64,000 nucleotides of DNA from Imbroritus primus (lineage in GTDB: Bacteria > Pseudomonadota > Gammaproteobacteria > Burkholderiales > Burkholderiaceae): assembly GCF_964332355.1 (NCBI RefSeq), contig NZ_OZ201293.1:620001-684000 (forward strand), read 5' to 3'. The notes under the pieces were generated by a model that was not told the DNA's origin, ran no database searches, and saw only the letters and a list, made by a program, of their open reading frames with translations. Below are positions 26,009 through 36,404 of the stretch, piece after piece. Every line of letters begins with the position of its first letter. Position 1 is the first letter of the stretch. A program made the position numbers and the translations under genes.

Positions 26009-28084
26009 TTGTCCGGGCGGGCCATGTTGCAGAGGATCAGACATTTTTTCAGTACCGGGTTTTCGTGTACCTCGGCATCCGGGGAGCGAGAGGCGCCGCC
26101 GGTGGCCGTCGCTGTGTCGAGCAGGCGGACTGTATCTCCAGTGAGCACCGCGCCGAGTACCGTGGTCAGTGACACGAATTTTCCACGGCCCCCAGATCGC
26201 AAGGTCACGCAACGGCAGGATCTTGTCGCAGAAGCCGGCGCCAGCACTGTTGCGGCCCAGCGTACGCCGGTGACCTCATCCTCCGCGCGAAATCGCGGCC
26301 ATGTTTCCGGCGCGAAATCCCGAACATCCGGCAGTCCCAGGAATGCCGAGCAGAAAACGACCGCGTTTGAACAACGGGACGATGCAGGTGTTCAGCGGCC
26401 CCAGCGCAAGGCGCGTGCGACCAACACGCCAGCCCGGAACGTTACCCGCTCGGCGGTTGGCGGAAATGAGTCATCATCCCGGGCGAGACGTACCGGCGGG
26501 TCGCCGGTACGGGCAGCGCAAATAGAAAGTGCCCAGACGGCAGCGGTGAAGGCAAGAACATACCAGTGGCCGGCGGATGCCAAAAAAATCAATCTGAACG
26601 GTGCCGCTACGGTGCCTGGCGAACGCAGCGGCGTATCCATGCCGGCGGCCTGCCGTCATCTCACCGCAGCTGCGGCGCATTGGCGTCTGCAGCACCCTGG
26701 ACAGGAATTCAACTTCGCGGAGAGATTCCGGGATGCGGAAACCATTGCGCGCAACATGCCGCCCGATATCGAAAGTCTCTCTGAACACATGCGCAGACGG
26801 GCATCACAGAGTCACGTGTTTTCGATGGAGCAGTTCGACGCGGTTATCGATCAACTCAGATGGAGTCTGGACCGCGACAAAAAAGAGCATGTCGCCTTTC
26901 TGCGCACGGGCGGCCATACCATGTTGCTGAGCATCCGCAAGGACAGGATTGCATTGTTCGATCCTAACGACACTCATCGTGAAGTGCGGATCGATCTTGC
27001 GCCGCGTGAGCGTAGCGGCCTCCAGCTGCGTGAGTTGCTTTCAGACAAGAAGCTGGCACGCTACTTCGCACATGGCCCTGTTGCGACGATCCAGGTCCTG
27101 AAGCCGGCACAGCGTGGCTATGCTTCGATCGAACGGGAGTTCCGCAAGCATGAGTACGATGGCGGACGCGTGCATGAATACCCCGATGTGAGAGTTCATT
27201 GTGGTCCTTCGGCGTCGTTGCTCCGTGTGTTGCTGCGTGACAAGAACTGTAAGTGTCGCCAGCTGATCAATTTTGATTTTCTCGGCAAGATGAGCAAACT
27301 GGCGAGCGAGGAGGATGGTGTCGCGCGGCTACGCAATATCCTGGCAGCTTCGTTTCCTCTCGATGAGGCGGCCGGCCAGAAGCATCCCTACATGACGTCG
27401 TTCAGGCGCGATTATTCCGTCGGCGCCCATGCGCTGGTGCGCTTTCTGGAATATCTGCTGGAGACGCCCGGACCACGGCTGGAGGGCGCCGAAGTTGGCA
27501 AACAGACCGCTGGCATGCGCGACGCGGTGATCCAGGGCAATCTTCCGGCCGCATGGAAGCTGCACGAACTCGATGTCGCGAAAATCATGGATGGGCGCTG
27601 CCGCGAATCGTTTCTCCTGATGGTTGGGCTATTTGCACGGCACGTGCCACATCAGTTGACGGATGCACTGTGCTCTGACCTGGTCCCGCACCTGACAGAG
27701 CAGCTGGCGCGGACACTTGCCGCCGAGTCCTTTGCGTTCTCCCTCAACGGGGCGAATCATCAAGGTGAGCTTCTTGCTTTGATTGTCGAGACATTGCAGC
27801 GCTCACCGAGCGATGACCAGCAGGCGCATCAACGCAGCGTGCTGGCCCGTGCAACGCTCGGCGCGCTTCGCCACCAGTTTGATCCAGCGCGTGACAAGCG
27901 CCATGAGCGGCAGACACACATCCTGTTTTCGAAGCCGGCCCCTGCTGCAGAGCAGGTGTCCGAGGCCGCACTGAACGCGGCCATGTCCGTCTTGGTGTCG
28001 GTGATCCCTGACGCAACGGAAGACATTCGGGCGCTTGGACGCCAGCGGGCTAACGCCCTCGCGTTGCGCACAGGAGCCGCATGA
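26009..28084 (+). CDS. Putative papain-like (C58/ShET2-like) cysteine protease, type III effector-like
   Basis: A 691-residue protein, not firmly recognised. Residues 1-185 are low-complexity, rich in Ser, Thr, Arg, Pro and Gln, with no Sec signal, as in many type III effectors. Residues about 190-360 carry a possible catalytic triad: Cys215 in PAACRHLTAAAAHW, His303 in GGHTMLL and Asp318 in LFDPND. The 15-residue His-Asp spacing and the FDPN motif match YopT/AvrPphB proteases; a Cys-Arg-His-Leu context would also suit ShET2-type proteases such as EspL. Residues 360-691 look helical and are unassigned. Codon use is less GC-rich than in neighbours. The gene sits alone between lemA and hemL. 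Function is inferred from motifs only. Confidence 0.6.
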   Translation: MSGRAMLQRIRHFFSTGFSCTSASGEREAPPVAVAVSSRRTVSPVSTAPSTVVSDTNFPRPPDRKVTQRQDLVAEAGASTVAAQRTPVTSSSARNRGHVSGAKSRTSGSPRNAEQKTTAFEQRDDAGVQRPQRKARATNTPARNVTRSAVGGNESSSRARRTGGSPVRAAQIESAQTAAVKARTYQWPADAKKINLNGAATVPGERSGVSMPAACRHLTAAAAHWRLQHPGQEFNFAERFRDAETIARNMPPDIESLSEHMRRRASQSHVFSMEQFDAVIDQLRWSLDRDKKEHVAFLRTGGHTMLLSIRKDRIALFDPNDTHREVRIDLAPRERSGLQLRELLSDKKLARYFAHGPVATIQVLKPAQRGYASIEREFRKHEYDGGRVHEYPDVRVHCGPSASLLRVLLRDKNCKCRQLINFDFLGKMSKLASEEDGVARLRNILAASFPLDEAAGQKHPYMTSFRRDYSVGAHALVRFLEYLLETPGPRLEGAEVGKQTAGMRDAVIQGNLPAAWKLHELDVAKIMDGRCRESFLLMVGLFARHVPHQLTDALCSDLVPHLTEQLARTLAAESFAFSLNGANHQGELLALIVETLQRSPSDDQQAHQRSVLARATLGALRHQFDPARDKRHERQTHILFSKPAPAAEQVSEAALNAAMSVLVSVIPDATEDIRALGRQRANALALRTGAA

Positions 28085-28162
28085 CCGGGGTGGCCAGATG
28101 TTGACGCGCGGGACACCGCTTGCCAGCGGCATATCGCTGCCCGCCCTCCCGCCAGGGTGTCC

Positions 28163-29455
<1,293 letters not shown>

Positions 29456-29651
29456 GTTGCTGACCTGAAAAAAACAGAAGTGGGGAAACCGGACCCGATC
29501 CTGGCGGATTGGCGGCGCAATGTCTGGCATCTGCGGCGCAAATCACCCGGGAAGTTGAGTGGCGCAGCGGAGATTTCTGGTCTCGACTGCACCGATTAGG
29601 GTACCATCTGCGCTGAATTTTAATGGATCGACGCCGAATCGACGTGGAGTT

Positions 29652-29822
29652 ATGGAATACAAGACCTGGATGTGCCTGATTTGCGGCTGGATTTACGATG
29701 AAGCAACCGGTGCGCCGGACGATGGCATCGCCCCCGGCACCAAGTGGGAAGACGTGCCCATCAACTGGACCTGCCCGGAGTGCGGCGCCCGCAAGGAAGA
29801 CTTCGAGATGGTGGCGCTCTGA
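29652..29822 (+). CDS. Rubredoxin
   Basis: A 56-residue iron protein carrying electrons in the cytoplasm. Fe(Cys)4 ligands are Cys8, Cys11, Cys41 and Cys44 in CxxCG and CPECG, with the usual aromatic core (Tyr, Trp32 and Trp39). GGAG precedes the ATG. The partner reductase or oxygenase is not in the window. It is convergent with phr. Confidence 0.97.
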   Translation: MEYKTWMCLICGWIYDEATGAPDDGIAPGTKWEDVPINWTCPECGARKEDFEMVAL

Positions 29823-29899
29823 GGCCACGCCGCAGCGCCGCGTCCCGTGGCGCTGCCTCCTACTGGCCGGATGCCGGCCATTCCCAGTTCTCCCGTCGT

Positions 29900-31501
29900 C
29901 TAGCCCTGACTGCTGCCAGCGTGCTTGCCTGAGTTCCTGACTGGTCGTTTTGCCTCCTGCGGCGGACCGGACGTGGCCTTGACTACCTGGTAGCGTTCCA
30001 ACGTCTGTTGCCGAGCCTCGGCGTGGTCCACCAGCGGGTACGGATAGTCTTTCCCGAGTTTTACCCCGGCCTCGGCCAGCACCGTGGCGGACGCAGCCCA
30101 TGGGGCGTGGATGTCCCGGTCCGGTAATTTGGCCAGTTGCGGCAGGTAGCGCCGGATGAACTTGCCCTGTGGATCGAAGCGCGTGGACTGCGTGACCGGG
30201 TTGAAGATGCGGAAATACGGTTGCGCATCGCAGCCGCTGGACGAGGCCCATTGCCATCCGCCATTGTTCGCGGCGAAATCGTGGTCGGTGAGGCGCGCCG
30301 CGAAATATGCTTCGCCGCGCCGCCAGTCGATGCCGAGATCCTTGCACAGGAAGCTGGCCGTCACCATGCGCAACCGGTTGTGCATGTAGCCGGTGGTATT
30401 GAGCTGGAGCATGGCGGCATCCACCAGCGGGTACCCGGTGCGGCCTGCGCACCAGGCGGCGAACGCCTCTTCCGCGGCCGCACCCTCTGCCCAGCGGATC
30501 CGGTCGTATTCGGGTTTGAAGGACTCGCCTGCCGCTACGCGGGGGTGATGCGCCAGAATCATCATGTAGAACTCGCGCCAGATCAGTTCCGATAGCCAGG
30601 TCTCCGCGCCACGGCTGCCCGCCAGCATGCGCTGGTGGGCACAGGCCGCCAGTGTGCGGATCGATACGGTACCGAAACGCAGATGCGCAGAGAGATAGCT
30701 GGGCCCGCGTACGGCCGGAAAATCGCGCCGCACATGGTAATCGTCCAGTCGCGCCAGGAAATCGTCGAGCAGGGCCTCGGCGGCGGCACTGCCCGGGGCG
30801 AGCGGCGGTGTTTCCGGCGCTGCATCAAAGCCGAGATGCGCCAGGGTCGGCATGGTTGCTGCCGCTGTTGGTTCGGCAGCAGGAGCGGCGCGCAGGACGA
30901 TGTCACGCGGCGCCAGATCGGCCGGCGTCAATCGCCGCAACCAGGCGTTCTTGTACGGCGTGAAGACCGAAAATGGCTGCCCCTGAGCCGTGAGCACTTC
31001 GCCCCGCTCGAAAATCACCTGATCCTTGAAATCGAAGCAGACGCAGGACAGCGCCTGCAGACGCGCCGTCACCGCCTCATCGCGCGCGATGGCGGCAGGC
31101 TCATAGTCTCGGTTGTAGAACAGCGCATCGATGCCGAGCGTCTCGACCAGCGACGCGAGCGACTCCACGGCCCGGCCGTGCTGCACGATCAGCCGGTTGC
31201 CGGACGCTGCCAGTGCCGCATCCAGCGCCGCCACGCAGCCATGCAGGAAGGCCACGCGCCGATGCCCCGCGCGGTCCGGAGCGCGGGCCAGCGGTTCGAG
31301 CAGGTCCGGGTCGAAGATAAAGACGCACAACACCGTTTCGCATTGCGCCAGGGCGTGGTGCAGCGCGGCGTGGTCGACACAACGCAGGTCGCGGCGGAAC
31401 CAGACGAGCCCTCGGCGGAAGGGACGGGACGGCTGGGAGCAGCCCGCAGGCTGGGCTGCGGAAGCAGTCCGGGAGTCGTCGGGAGCACGGCGGGCGGGCA
31501 T
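29900..31501 (-). CDS. phrB: Deoxyribodipyrimidine (CPD) photolyase
   Basis: A 533-residue class I photolyase that splits UV pyrimidine dimers using blue light. The N-terminal antenna domain begins at RGLVWFRRDLRCVDHAAL; the FAD-binding C-terminal domain has GYPLVDAAMLQL, YMHNRLRMVTASFL, KDLGIDWRRGEAYFA, DFAANNGGWQWASSSGCDA and YFRIFNPVTQ. About 30 residues before the antenna domain are Pro/Ala/Ser-rich. The start at 31501 is tentative; the frame is open to 31609. Confidence 0.96.
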   Translation of the reverse strand: MPARRAPDDSRTASAAQPAGCSQPSRPFRRGLVWFRRDLRCVDHAALHHALAQCETVLCVFIFDPDLLEPLARAPDRAGHRRVAFLHGCVAALDAALAASGNRLIVQHGRAVESLASLVETLGIDALFYNRDYEPAAIARDEAVTARLQALSCVCFDFKDQVIFERGEVLTAQGQPFSVFTPYKNAWLRRLTPADLAPRDIVLRAAPAAEPTAAATMPTLAHLGFDAAPETPPLAPGSAAAEALLDDFLARLDDYHVRRDFPAVRGPSYLSAHLRFGTVSIRTLAACAHQRMLAGSRGAETWLSELIWREFYMMILAHHPRVAAGESFKPEYDRIRWAEGAAAEEAFAAWCAGRTGYPLVDAAMLQLNTTGYMHNRLRMVTASFLCKDLGIDWRRGEAYFAARLTDHDFAANNGGWQWASSSGCDAQPYFRIFNPVTQSTRFDPQGKFIRRYLPQLAKLPDRDIHAPWAASATVLAEAGVKLGKDYPYPLVDHAEARQQTLERYQVVKATSGPPQEAKRPVRNSGKHAGSSQG

Positions 31502-31665
31502 AGGCAATGGCGGTAGGGGCGGGGACGGCTGGGAATGAGCGGGACGACCGGAAAAGGTCTGTGTCGCCGCTTTCCCGGCATTATCGGCATCGCGTGGCGG
31601 CCTGTCCATGCATGCCCGTGCTTCAAATCATGCCGTGGCCATGAATATCCGTTACCCTTCGCCCC

Positions 31666-32415
31666 ATGACACTTGATCGCATTCTCCAGTCCCAGGGTTT
31701 TGGTTCGCGCCGCCAGTGCGCGCAGATGATTCTGTCCGGTGACGTGCTGGTCGACGGCGTGCCGTGCGACGACCCCCGCGCCGATTTCGTGCCGGACGGC
31801 CGCATGCTGACGGTCGATGGCGTCGACTGGCGCTATCGTGCACACGCCTACGTGGCGCTGCACAAGCCGGCCGGCTACGAATGTTCGCAGAAGCCCCAGC
31901 ATCATCCCTCGGTGCTGACCTTGCTGCCGGCCGAACTGCGCCTGCGTGGCGTGCAGTGCATCGGCCGCCTCGACCAGGACACCACCGGCCTGCTGCTGCT
32001 ATCAGATGACGGGCAGTTCATCCACCGTTACAGTTCCGCACGGCGCAAAGTGCCGAAGGTGTACGAAGTCCAGACCAGCGAGGCCGTGCAGCCTGAGCAG
32101 GTGGCGAGCCTGCTGGCCGGCGTACTGCTCGAGGATGAGCCACAGCCGGTTGTCGCGCAAGGTTGTGAGCAGACCGGGTCACATGGCCTGCGCCTGACCC
32201 TGACGCAAGGCAAATATCACCAGGTGAAACGGATGGTGGCTGCGGCCGGAAACCACGTTGCAGCGCTGCACCGCAGCCAGGTGGGTGGGCTGGTCCTGCC
32301 CGGCGACCTGCCGCGTGGCGCATGGATGTGGCTGGAGGCGGATGACCTGGACAGGCTGGCGGATGAGGCGGAGGACGTGACGCAGGCAGGCCAGGGCGGT
32401 GGCGTAGCAGGGTGA
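31666..32415 (+). CDS. rsuA: 16S rRNA pseudouridine synthase, RsuA family
   Basis: A 249-residue enzyme. An S4 RNA-binding domain (1-60, LDRILQSQGFGSRRQC) is followed by a pseudouridine synthase domain with HKPAGYECS and the catalytic Asp in GRLDQDTTGLLLLSDDG, plus GKYHQVKRM near the C-terminus. These match RsuA, which modifies U516 of 16S rRNA. The last 20 residues are a Gly/Gln tail beyond the usual length. It is divergent from phrB. Confidence 0.92.
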   Translation: MTLDRILQSQGFGSRRQCAQMILSGDVLVDGVPCDDPRADFVPDGRMLTVDGVDWRYRAHAYVALHKPAGYECSQKPQHHPSVLTLLPAELRLRGVQCIGRLDQDTTGLLLLSDDGQFIHRYSSARRKVPKVYEVQTSEAVQPEQVASLLAGVLLEDEPQPVVAQGCEQTGSHGLRLTLTQGKYHQVKRMVAAAGNHVAALHRSQVGGLVLPGDLPRGAWMWLEADDLDRLADEAEDVTQAGQGGGVAG

Positions 32416-32488
32416 TGTGCCGATTCCTGCGGCAATTGCTAGGCCGGAATCGCCCGGCAGCGATCCGATTTGATAAAATATAGCCACT

Positions 32489-33070
32489 ATGTCCAGTGCC
32501 ATGCGTTCCGACGCACCCATCGACCTGACCAATCAGTTTCTCATTGCCATGCCCGGCATGGCCGATCCGCTGTTTTCCGGAACTGTCGTGTATGTGTGTG
32601 AGCACAATGAACGCGGTGCGCTCGGGCTGGTGATCAACCGTCCGATCGACCTCGACCTGGCGACCCTGTTCGACAAGGTCGACCTCAAGCTCGAGATCCA
32701 GCCGCTGGCGCAACAGCCCGTGTACTACGGTGGTCCGGTGCAGACCGAGCGCGGTTTCGTGCTGCATGACGCGACGGGGACGTTCTCGTCCTCGCTGACG
32801 GTGCCGGGCGGGCTGGAAATGACGACTTCCAAGGACGTACTCGAGGCCGTGGCCGATGGCAACGGCCCGCACCGCTTCCTGATGACCCTGGGTTATGCCG
32901 GCTGGACTGCCGGGCAGCTCGAGGAAGAGCTGGGCCAGAATGGCTGGCTGACCGTGGAAGCCGATCCGGACATCATCTTCAATGTGCCTGCCGACGGCCG
33001 CTTTTCCGCCGCCCTCGGCCTCCTGGGCATCGACCTCACCATGCTTTCCGGTGAGGCCGGGCATGCCTGA
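32489..33070 (+). CDS. YqgE/AlgH family protein (UPF0301)
   Basis: A 193-residue protein of the UPF0301/AlgH family. NQFLIAMPGMADPLFSGTVVYVCEHNERGALGLVINRP is the typical N-terminus and GYAGWTAGQLEEEL is the second family block. Molecular role is unsettled. It starts a run of closely packed genes yqgE-ruvX-pyrR and overlaps ruvX by 8 bp. No SD precedes the ATG; TAAAAT at 32474-32479 lies only 9 bp away. Confidence 0.95.
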   Translation: MSSAMRSDAPIDLTNQFLIAMPGMADPLFSGTVVYVCEHNERGALGLVINRPIDLDLATLFDKVDLKLEIQPLAQQPVYYGGPVQTERGFVLHDATGTFSSSLTVPGGLEMTTSKDVLEAVADGNGPHRFLMTLGYAGWTAGQLEEELGQNGWLTVEADPDIIFNVPADGRFSAALGLLGIDLTMLSGEAGHA

Positions 33071-33479
33071 GCAGCCCGCGGGCACGGTGCTCGCCTTTGA
33101 CTACGGCGCCAAGCGGATCGGCGTTGCGGTCGGCAATACCGTGACGCGCGACGCGCGCGCGCTCGAAATCATCCAGAACCTCGATACCGCGACCCGCTTC
33201 AATGCGGTGGCGCGCCTGATTGCCGAGTGGCAGCCGGTGCAGCTCGTGGTCGGCATGCCGCACCATCCGGAAGGACCGGATGGTCCGCAGCCGGCCATCG
33301 GCTACGCACGGCGCTTCGGCAACCAGCTACACGGCCGCTTCGGCCTGCCCGTCACCTGGGTCGATGAAAGTTTCTCCTCGGTTGCCGCGCGCTCCGCCGG
33401 GGCGCAACGCGGGGCGCTCGATGCCGAGGCGGCGCGCGTCATCCTTCAACAGTACTTCGACGAGCAAGCGACAGCATGA
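33063..33479 (+). CDS. ruvX: Putative pre-16S rRNA nuclease YqgF/RuvX
   Basis: A 138-residue RNase H-fold protein that matures the 5' end of 16S rRNA. The N-terminal strand FDYGAKRIGVAVGN holds the first catalytic Asp; LVVGMPHHPEG and the C-terminal DAEAARVILQQYFDE helix are conserved. It overlaps both yqgE and pyrR, which suggests a single translation unit. Confidence 0.95.
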   Translation: MPEQPAGTVLAFDYGAKRIGVAVGNTVTRDARALEIIQNLDTATRFNAVARLIAEWQPVQLVVGMPHHPEGPDGPQPAIGYARRFGNQLHGRFGLPVTWVDESFSSVAARSAGAQRGALDAEAARVILQQYFDEQATA

Positions 33480-34003
33480 CAGTTTCTTCGATCGACGCAG
33501 AAGCCCTGTACCAGACGCTTCTGGCGCAACTGCGGACCGCCCTCGGCCCGCAACTCGCAGCCGGGTCCTGGTCCATTGCCGGCATCCACAGCGGCGGCGC
33601 GTGGATTGCCGCGCGCCTGGCGGCCGACCTCGGATTGCCCGAGCATGGCGTGATCAACGTGGCGTTCCACCGCGACGACTATGCCAAGAAAGGTCTGCAC
33701 AGCCAGGCCGCGCCGACGACCTTGCCGTTCGATGTGCTCGATCGCTCGATCCTGTTGGTGGACGACGTGCTGGCGACCGGCCGGACGATCCGCGCCGCCG
33801 TCAACGAACTGTTCGACTACGGCCGCCCCGCGCGCGTGGCGCTGGCCGTGCTGGCCGACCGTGGCGGACGTGAACTGCCGATCGACACGACCTTCGTCGG
33901 CGGCACCGTCAGCCTGCCGGCCGATGCGCAGCTCGCGCTGCGCCAGGAGCCCGATGGTCGCTTCGTGTTCGATACAGTTTCGTCCGCCGCACCCTCTGCT
34001 TAA
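33476..34003 (+). CDS. pyrR: PyrR family phosphoribosyltransferase/regulator
   Basis: A 175-residue type I phosphoribosyltransferase. The PRPP-binding loop ILLVDDVLATGRTIRAA and HRDDYAKKG match PyrR, which in some bacteria senses UMP and binds the pyr mRNA leader, and has uracil phosphoribosyltransferase activity. It lies just before pyrB. No clear PyrR-binding anticonverging hairpin was found in the short pyrR-pyrB gap, so regulation by RNA binding here is unproven. ATGA overlap with ruvX. Confidence 0.92.
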   Translation: MTVSSIDAEALYQTLLAQLRTALGPQLAAGSWSIAGIHSGGAWIAARLAADLGLPEHGVINVAFHRDDYAKKGLHSQAAPTTLPFDVLDRSILLVDDVLATGRTIRAAVNELFDYGRPARVALAVLADRGGRELPIDTTFVGGTVSLPADAQLALRQEPDGRFVFDTVSSAAPSA

Positions 34004-34041
34004 TTGCCGCCTAGTTGTCACCCAATCGCCGGAAAACACGC

Positions 34042-35007
34042 ATGAACAAGATGTTCCGCAACCCCCAGCTCACCCGCAACGGCGAGCTGAAGCATTTGCT
34101 GTCGATCGAGGGGCTGTCGCGCGACATGCTCACGCACATCCTCGATACCGCGAGCCAGTTCGTCTCGGTTTCCGACCGCGAGGTCAAGAAGGTGCCCCTG
34201 CTGCGTGGCAAGAGCGTCTTCAACCTGTTCTTCGAGAACTCCACGCGCACGCGCACGACTTTCGAGATCGCTGCCAAACGGCTGTCGGCCGACGTGCTCA
34301 ACCTGAACATCAATGCCTCGTCCACCAGCAAGGGCGAATCCCTGCTCGACACCATCAACAACCTGTCGGCCATGCATGCCGACATGTTCGTGGTGCGCCA
34401 TGCCAGCTCGGGGGCGCCGTTCCTCATCGCCCAGCACGTCGCGCCGCACGTGCACGTGATCAACGCCGGCGACGGTCGCCATGCGCACCCCACGCAGGGC
34501 CTGCTGGACATGTACACCATCCGGCATTACAAGAAGGACTTCACCAACCTGACGGTGGCGATCGTCGGCGACATCCTGCATTCGCGCGTGGCGCGCTCCG
34601 ACATCCATGCCCTGACCACGCTGGGCGTGCCCGAGGTGCGCGCCATCGGCCCGCGCACGCTGCTGCCGGGTGCGCTCGAGCAGATGGGCGTGCGCGTGTT
34701 CCACGACATTGCCGAAGGCCTCAAGGGCGTTGACGTCATCATCATGCTGCGCCTGCAGAACGAGCGCATGAGCGGCGCCTTGCTGCCCTCCGCGCAGGAA
34801 TACTTCAAGGCTTATGGCCTGACGCCGGAGCGCCTGGCGCTGGCCAAGCCGGATGCCATCGTGATGCACCCGGGGCCGATGAACCGCGGCGTGGAAATCG
34901 ACTCGGCGGTCGCCGACGGCGTGCAGTCGGTGATCCTCAACCAGGTGACATTCGGCATTGCCGTGCGCATGGCCGTGATGGGCATCGTGGCGGGCAACAG
35001 CGACTGA
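34042..35007 (+). CDS. pyrB: Aspartate carbamoyltransferase catalytic subunit
   Basis: A 321-residue ATCase that joins carbamoyl phosphate and aspartate in pyrimidine synthesis. The carbamoyl-phosphate motif FFENSTRTRTTFE, the region SSTSKGESLLDT, HPTQGLLDMYT and MLRLQNERM are intact. There is no pyrI regulatory chain; instead pyrC' follows after 113 bp, the arrangement of the large ATCase-dihydroorotase-like complex of pseudomonads and related bacteria. ATG 34042 fits the family; a TTG at 34015 is in frame. Confidence 0.97.
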   Translation: MNKMFRNPQLTRNGELKHLLSIEGLSRDMLTHILDTASQFVSVSDREVKKVPLLRGKSVFNLFFENSTRTRTTFEIAAKRLSADVLNLNINASSTSKGESLLDTINNLSAMHADMFVVRHASSGAPFLIAQHVAPHVHVINAGDGRHAHPTQGLLDMYTIRHYKKDFTNLTVAIVGDILHSRVARSDIHALTTLGVPEVRAIGPRTLLPGALEQMGVRVFHDIAEGLKGVDVIIMLRLQNERMSGALLPSAQEYFKAYGLTPERLALAKPDAIVMHPGPMNRGVEIDSAVADGVQSVILNQVTFGIAVRMAVMGIVAGNSD

Positions 35008-35120
35008 TGACCGGTATGCGTACGGCCATGGCATGTGCTTGTCGCATACGCGGCACGTGGCCTGGAACAGCAACAGATGAGTGGGTTCCCGCCAAGCGGG
35101 GATGACGGAGCAAACAGCAG

Positions 35121-36398
35121 ATGAAAGTGCAACTCAAGGGTGGACGTGTCATTGATCCGGCGAACGGGATCGACGGCCAGCATGACGTGTTTCTGGCCGC
35201 CGGCAAAATCGTCGGCGTAGGCCAGGCCCCGGCGGATTTCCATGCCAACAAGGTGGTCGACGTTTCCGGGCTAGTCGTGGCGCCGGGCCTCGTCGACCTG
35301 TCGGCGCGCCTGCGCGAGCCGGGCCAGGAATACAAGGCGACGCTCGAATCGGAAATGGCCGCGGCCATGGCCGGTGGCGTGACCTCGTTGGTATGCCCGC
35401 CCGATACCGACCCGGTGCTTGACGAGCCGGGTCTCGTGGAAATGCTCAAGTTCCGCGCGCGCAACCTCAACCAGGCGCATGTTTACCCACTCGGCGCGCT
35501 GACCGTCGGCCTGAAGGGCGAAGTGCTGACCGAAATGGCAGAGTTGACCGATGCCGGCTGCGTGGGTTTTTCGCAGGCCAACGCTCCTGTTGTCGACAGC
35601 CAGATCCTGATGCGCGCCATGCAGTATGCGCAGACCTTCGGCTTTACCGTCTGGCTGCGCCCCGAGGACCCGTACCTGGGCAAGGGCGGTGTCGCCGCGA
35701 GCGGCGCCGTGGCATCGCGGCTCGGCCTGTCGGGTGTGCCGGTGATTTCCGAAACGGTGCGCCTGCACACCATCTTCGAACTGATGCGCATGGTCGGCGG
35801 GCGCGTGCACCTGTGCCGCTTGTCCTCAGCCGAAGGCATCGCGCTGGTCCGGCAGGCCAAGGCCGAAGGGCTGAACGTGACGTGCGACGTGAATGTCCAC
35901 CACACGGCCCTCACCGATGTCGATATCGGCTACTTCGATCCGCAGATGCGCCTCGTGCCGCCGCTACGCAGCGGACGCGACCGCGATGCCATCGTCGCCG
36001 GCCTCATCGATGGCACCATCGACGCGATCTGTTCGGACCACACCCCGGTAGACGACGACGAGAAACTGCTCCCGTTTGCCGAGGCATCGCCCGGCGCGAC
36101 CGGCCTGGAACTGCTGCTGTCGCTGGTGCTGCGCTGGGCCGCCGAATACCGCATTCCGCTGCCGCAAGCGCTGGCGCGCATTACCGCGGATCCGGCGCGC
36201 GTGCTCAACCTGCCGCTTGGCACATTGTCCGTCGGTGCCGCAGCCGATCTGTGTGTCTTCGATCCCACTGCGACGTGGAAGGTCGAGGCCAGGCAACTCA
36301 AGAGTCAGGGCAAGAATTCGCCGTTCCTTGGCTATGAGATGCCGGGCCGCGTCCGCATGACCATCGTAGGCGGCCACATCGCATTCGGCGCGCACTGA
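35121..36398 (+). CDS. pyrC': Dihydroorotase-like protein, probably non-catalytic PyrC' (PyrX)
   Basis: A 425-residue amidohydrolase-fold protein next to pyrB. The usual first metal motif PGxxDxHxHxRxPG is here PGLVDLSARLREPG, so both histidines are replaced (Ser61 and Arg63). Later residues are partly kept (DVNVHHTAL, ICSDHTPVDDDEK, GATGLELLL). In Pseudomonas an equivalent inactive PyrC' is required to assemble active ATCase dodecamers with PyrB. By analogy this protein is structural, and a genuine dihydroorotase should be elsewhere. SD is weak; start agrees with family. Confidence 0.9.
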   Translation: MKVQLKGGRVIDPANGIDGQHDVFLAAGKIVGVGQAPADFHANKVVDVSGLVVAPGLVDLSARLREPGQEYKATLESEMAAAMAGGVTSLVCPPDTDPVLDEPGLVEMLKFRARNLNQAHVYPLGALTVGLKGEVLTEMAELTDAGCVGFSQANAPVVDSQILMRAMQYAQTFGFTVWLRPEDPYLGKGGVAASGAVASRLGLSGVPVISETVRLHTIFELMRMVGGRVHLCRLSSAEGIALVRQAKAEGLNVTCDVNVHHTALTDVDIGYFDPQMRLVPPLRSGRDRDAIVAGLIDGTIDAICSDHTPVDDDEKLLPFAEASPGATGLELLLSLVLRWAAEYRIPLPQALARITADPARVLNLPLGTLSVGAAADLCVFDPTATWKVEARQLKSQGKNSPFLGYEMPGRVRMTIVGGHIAFGAH

Positions 36399-36404
36399 TC
36401 CATC

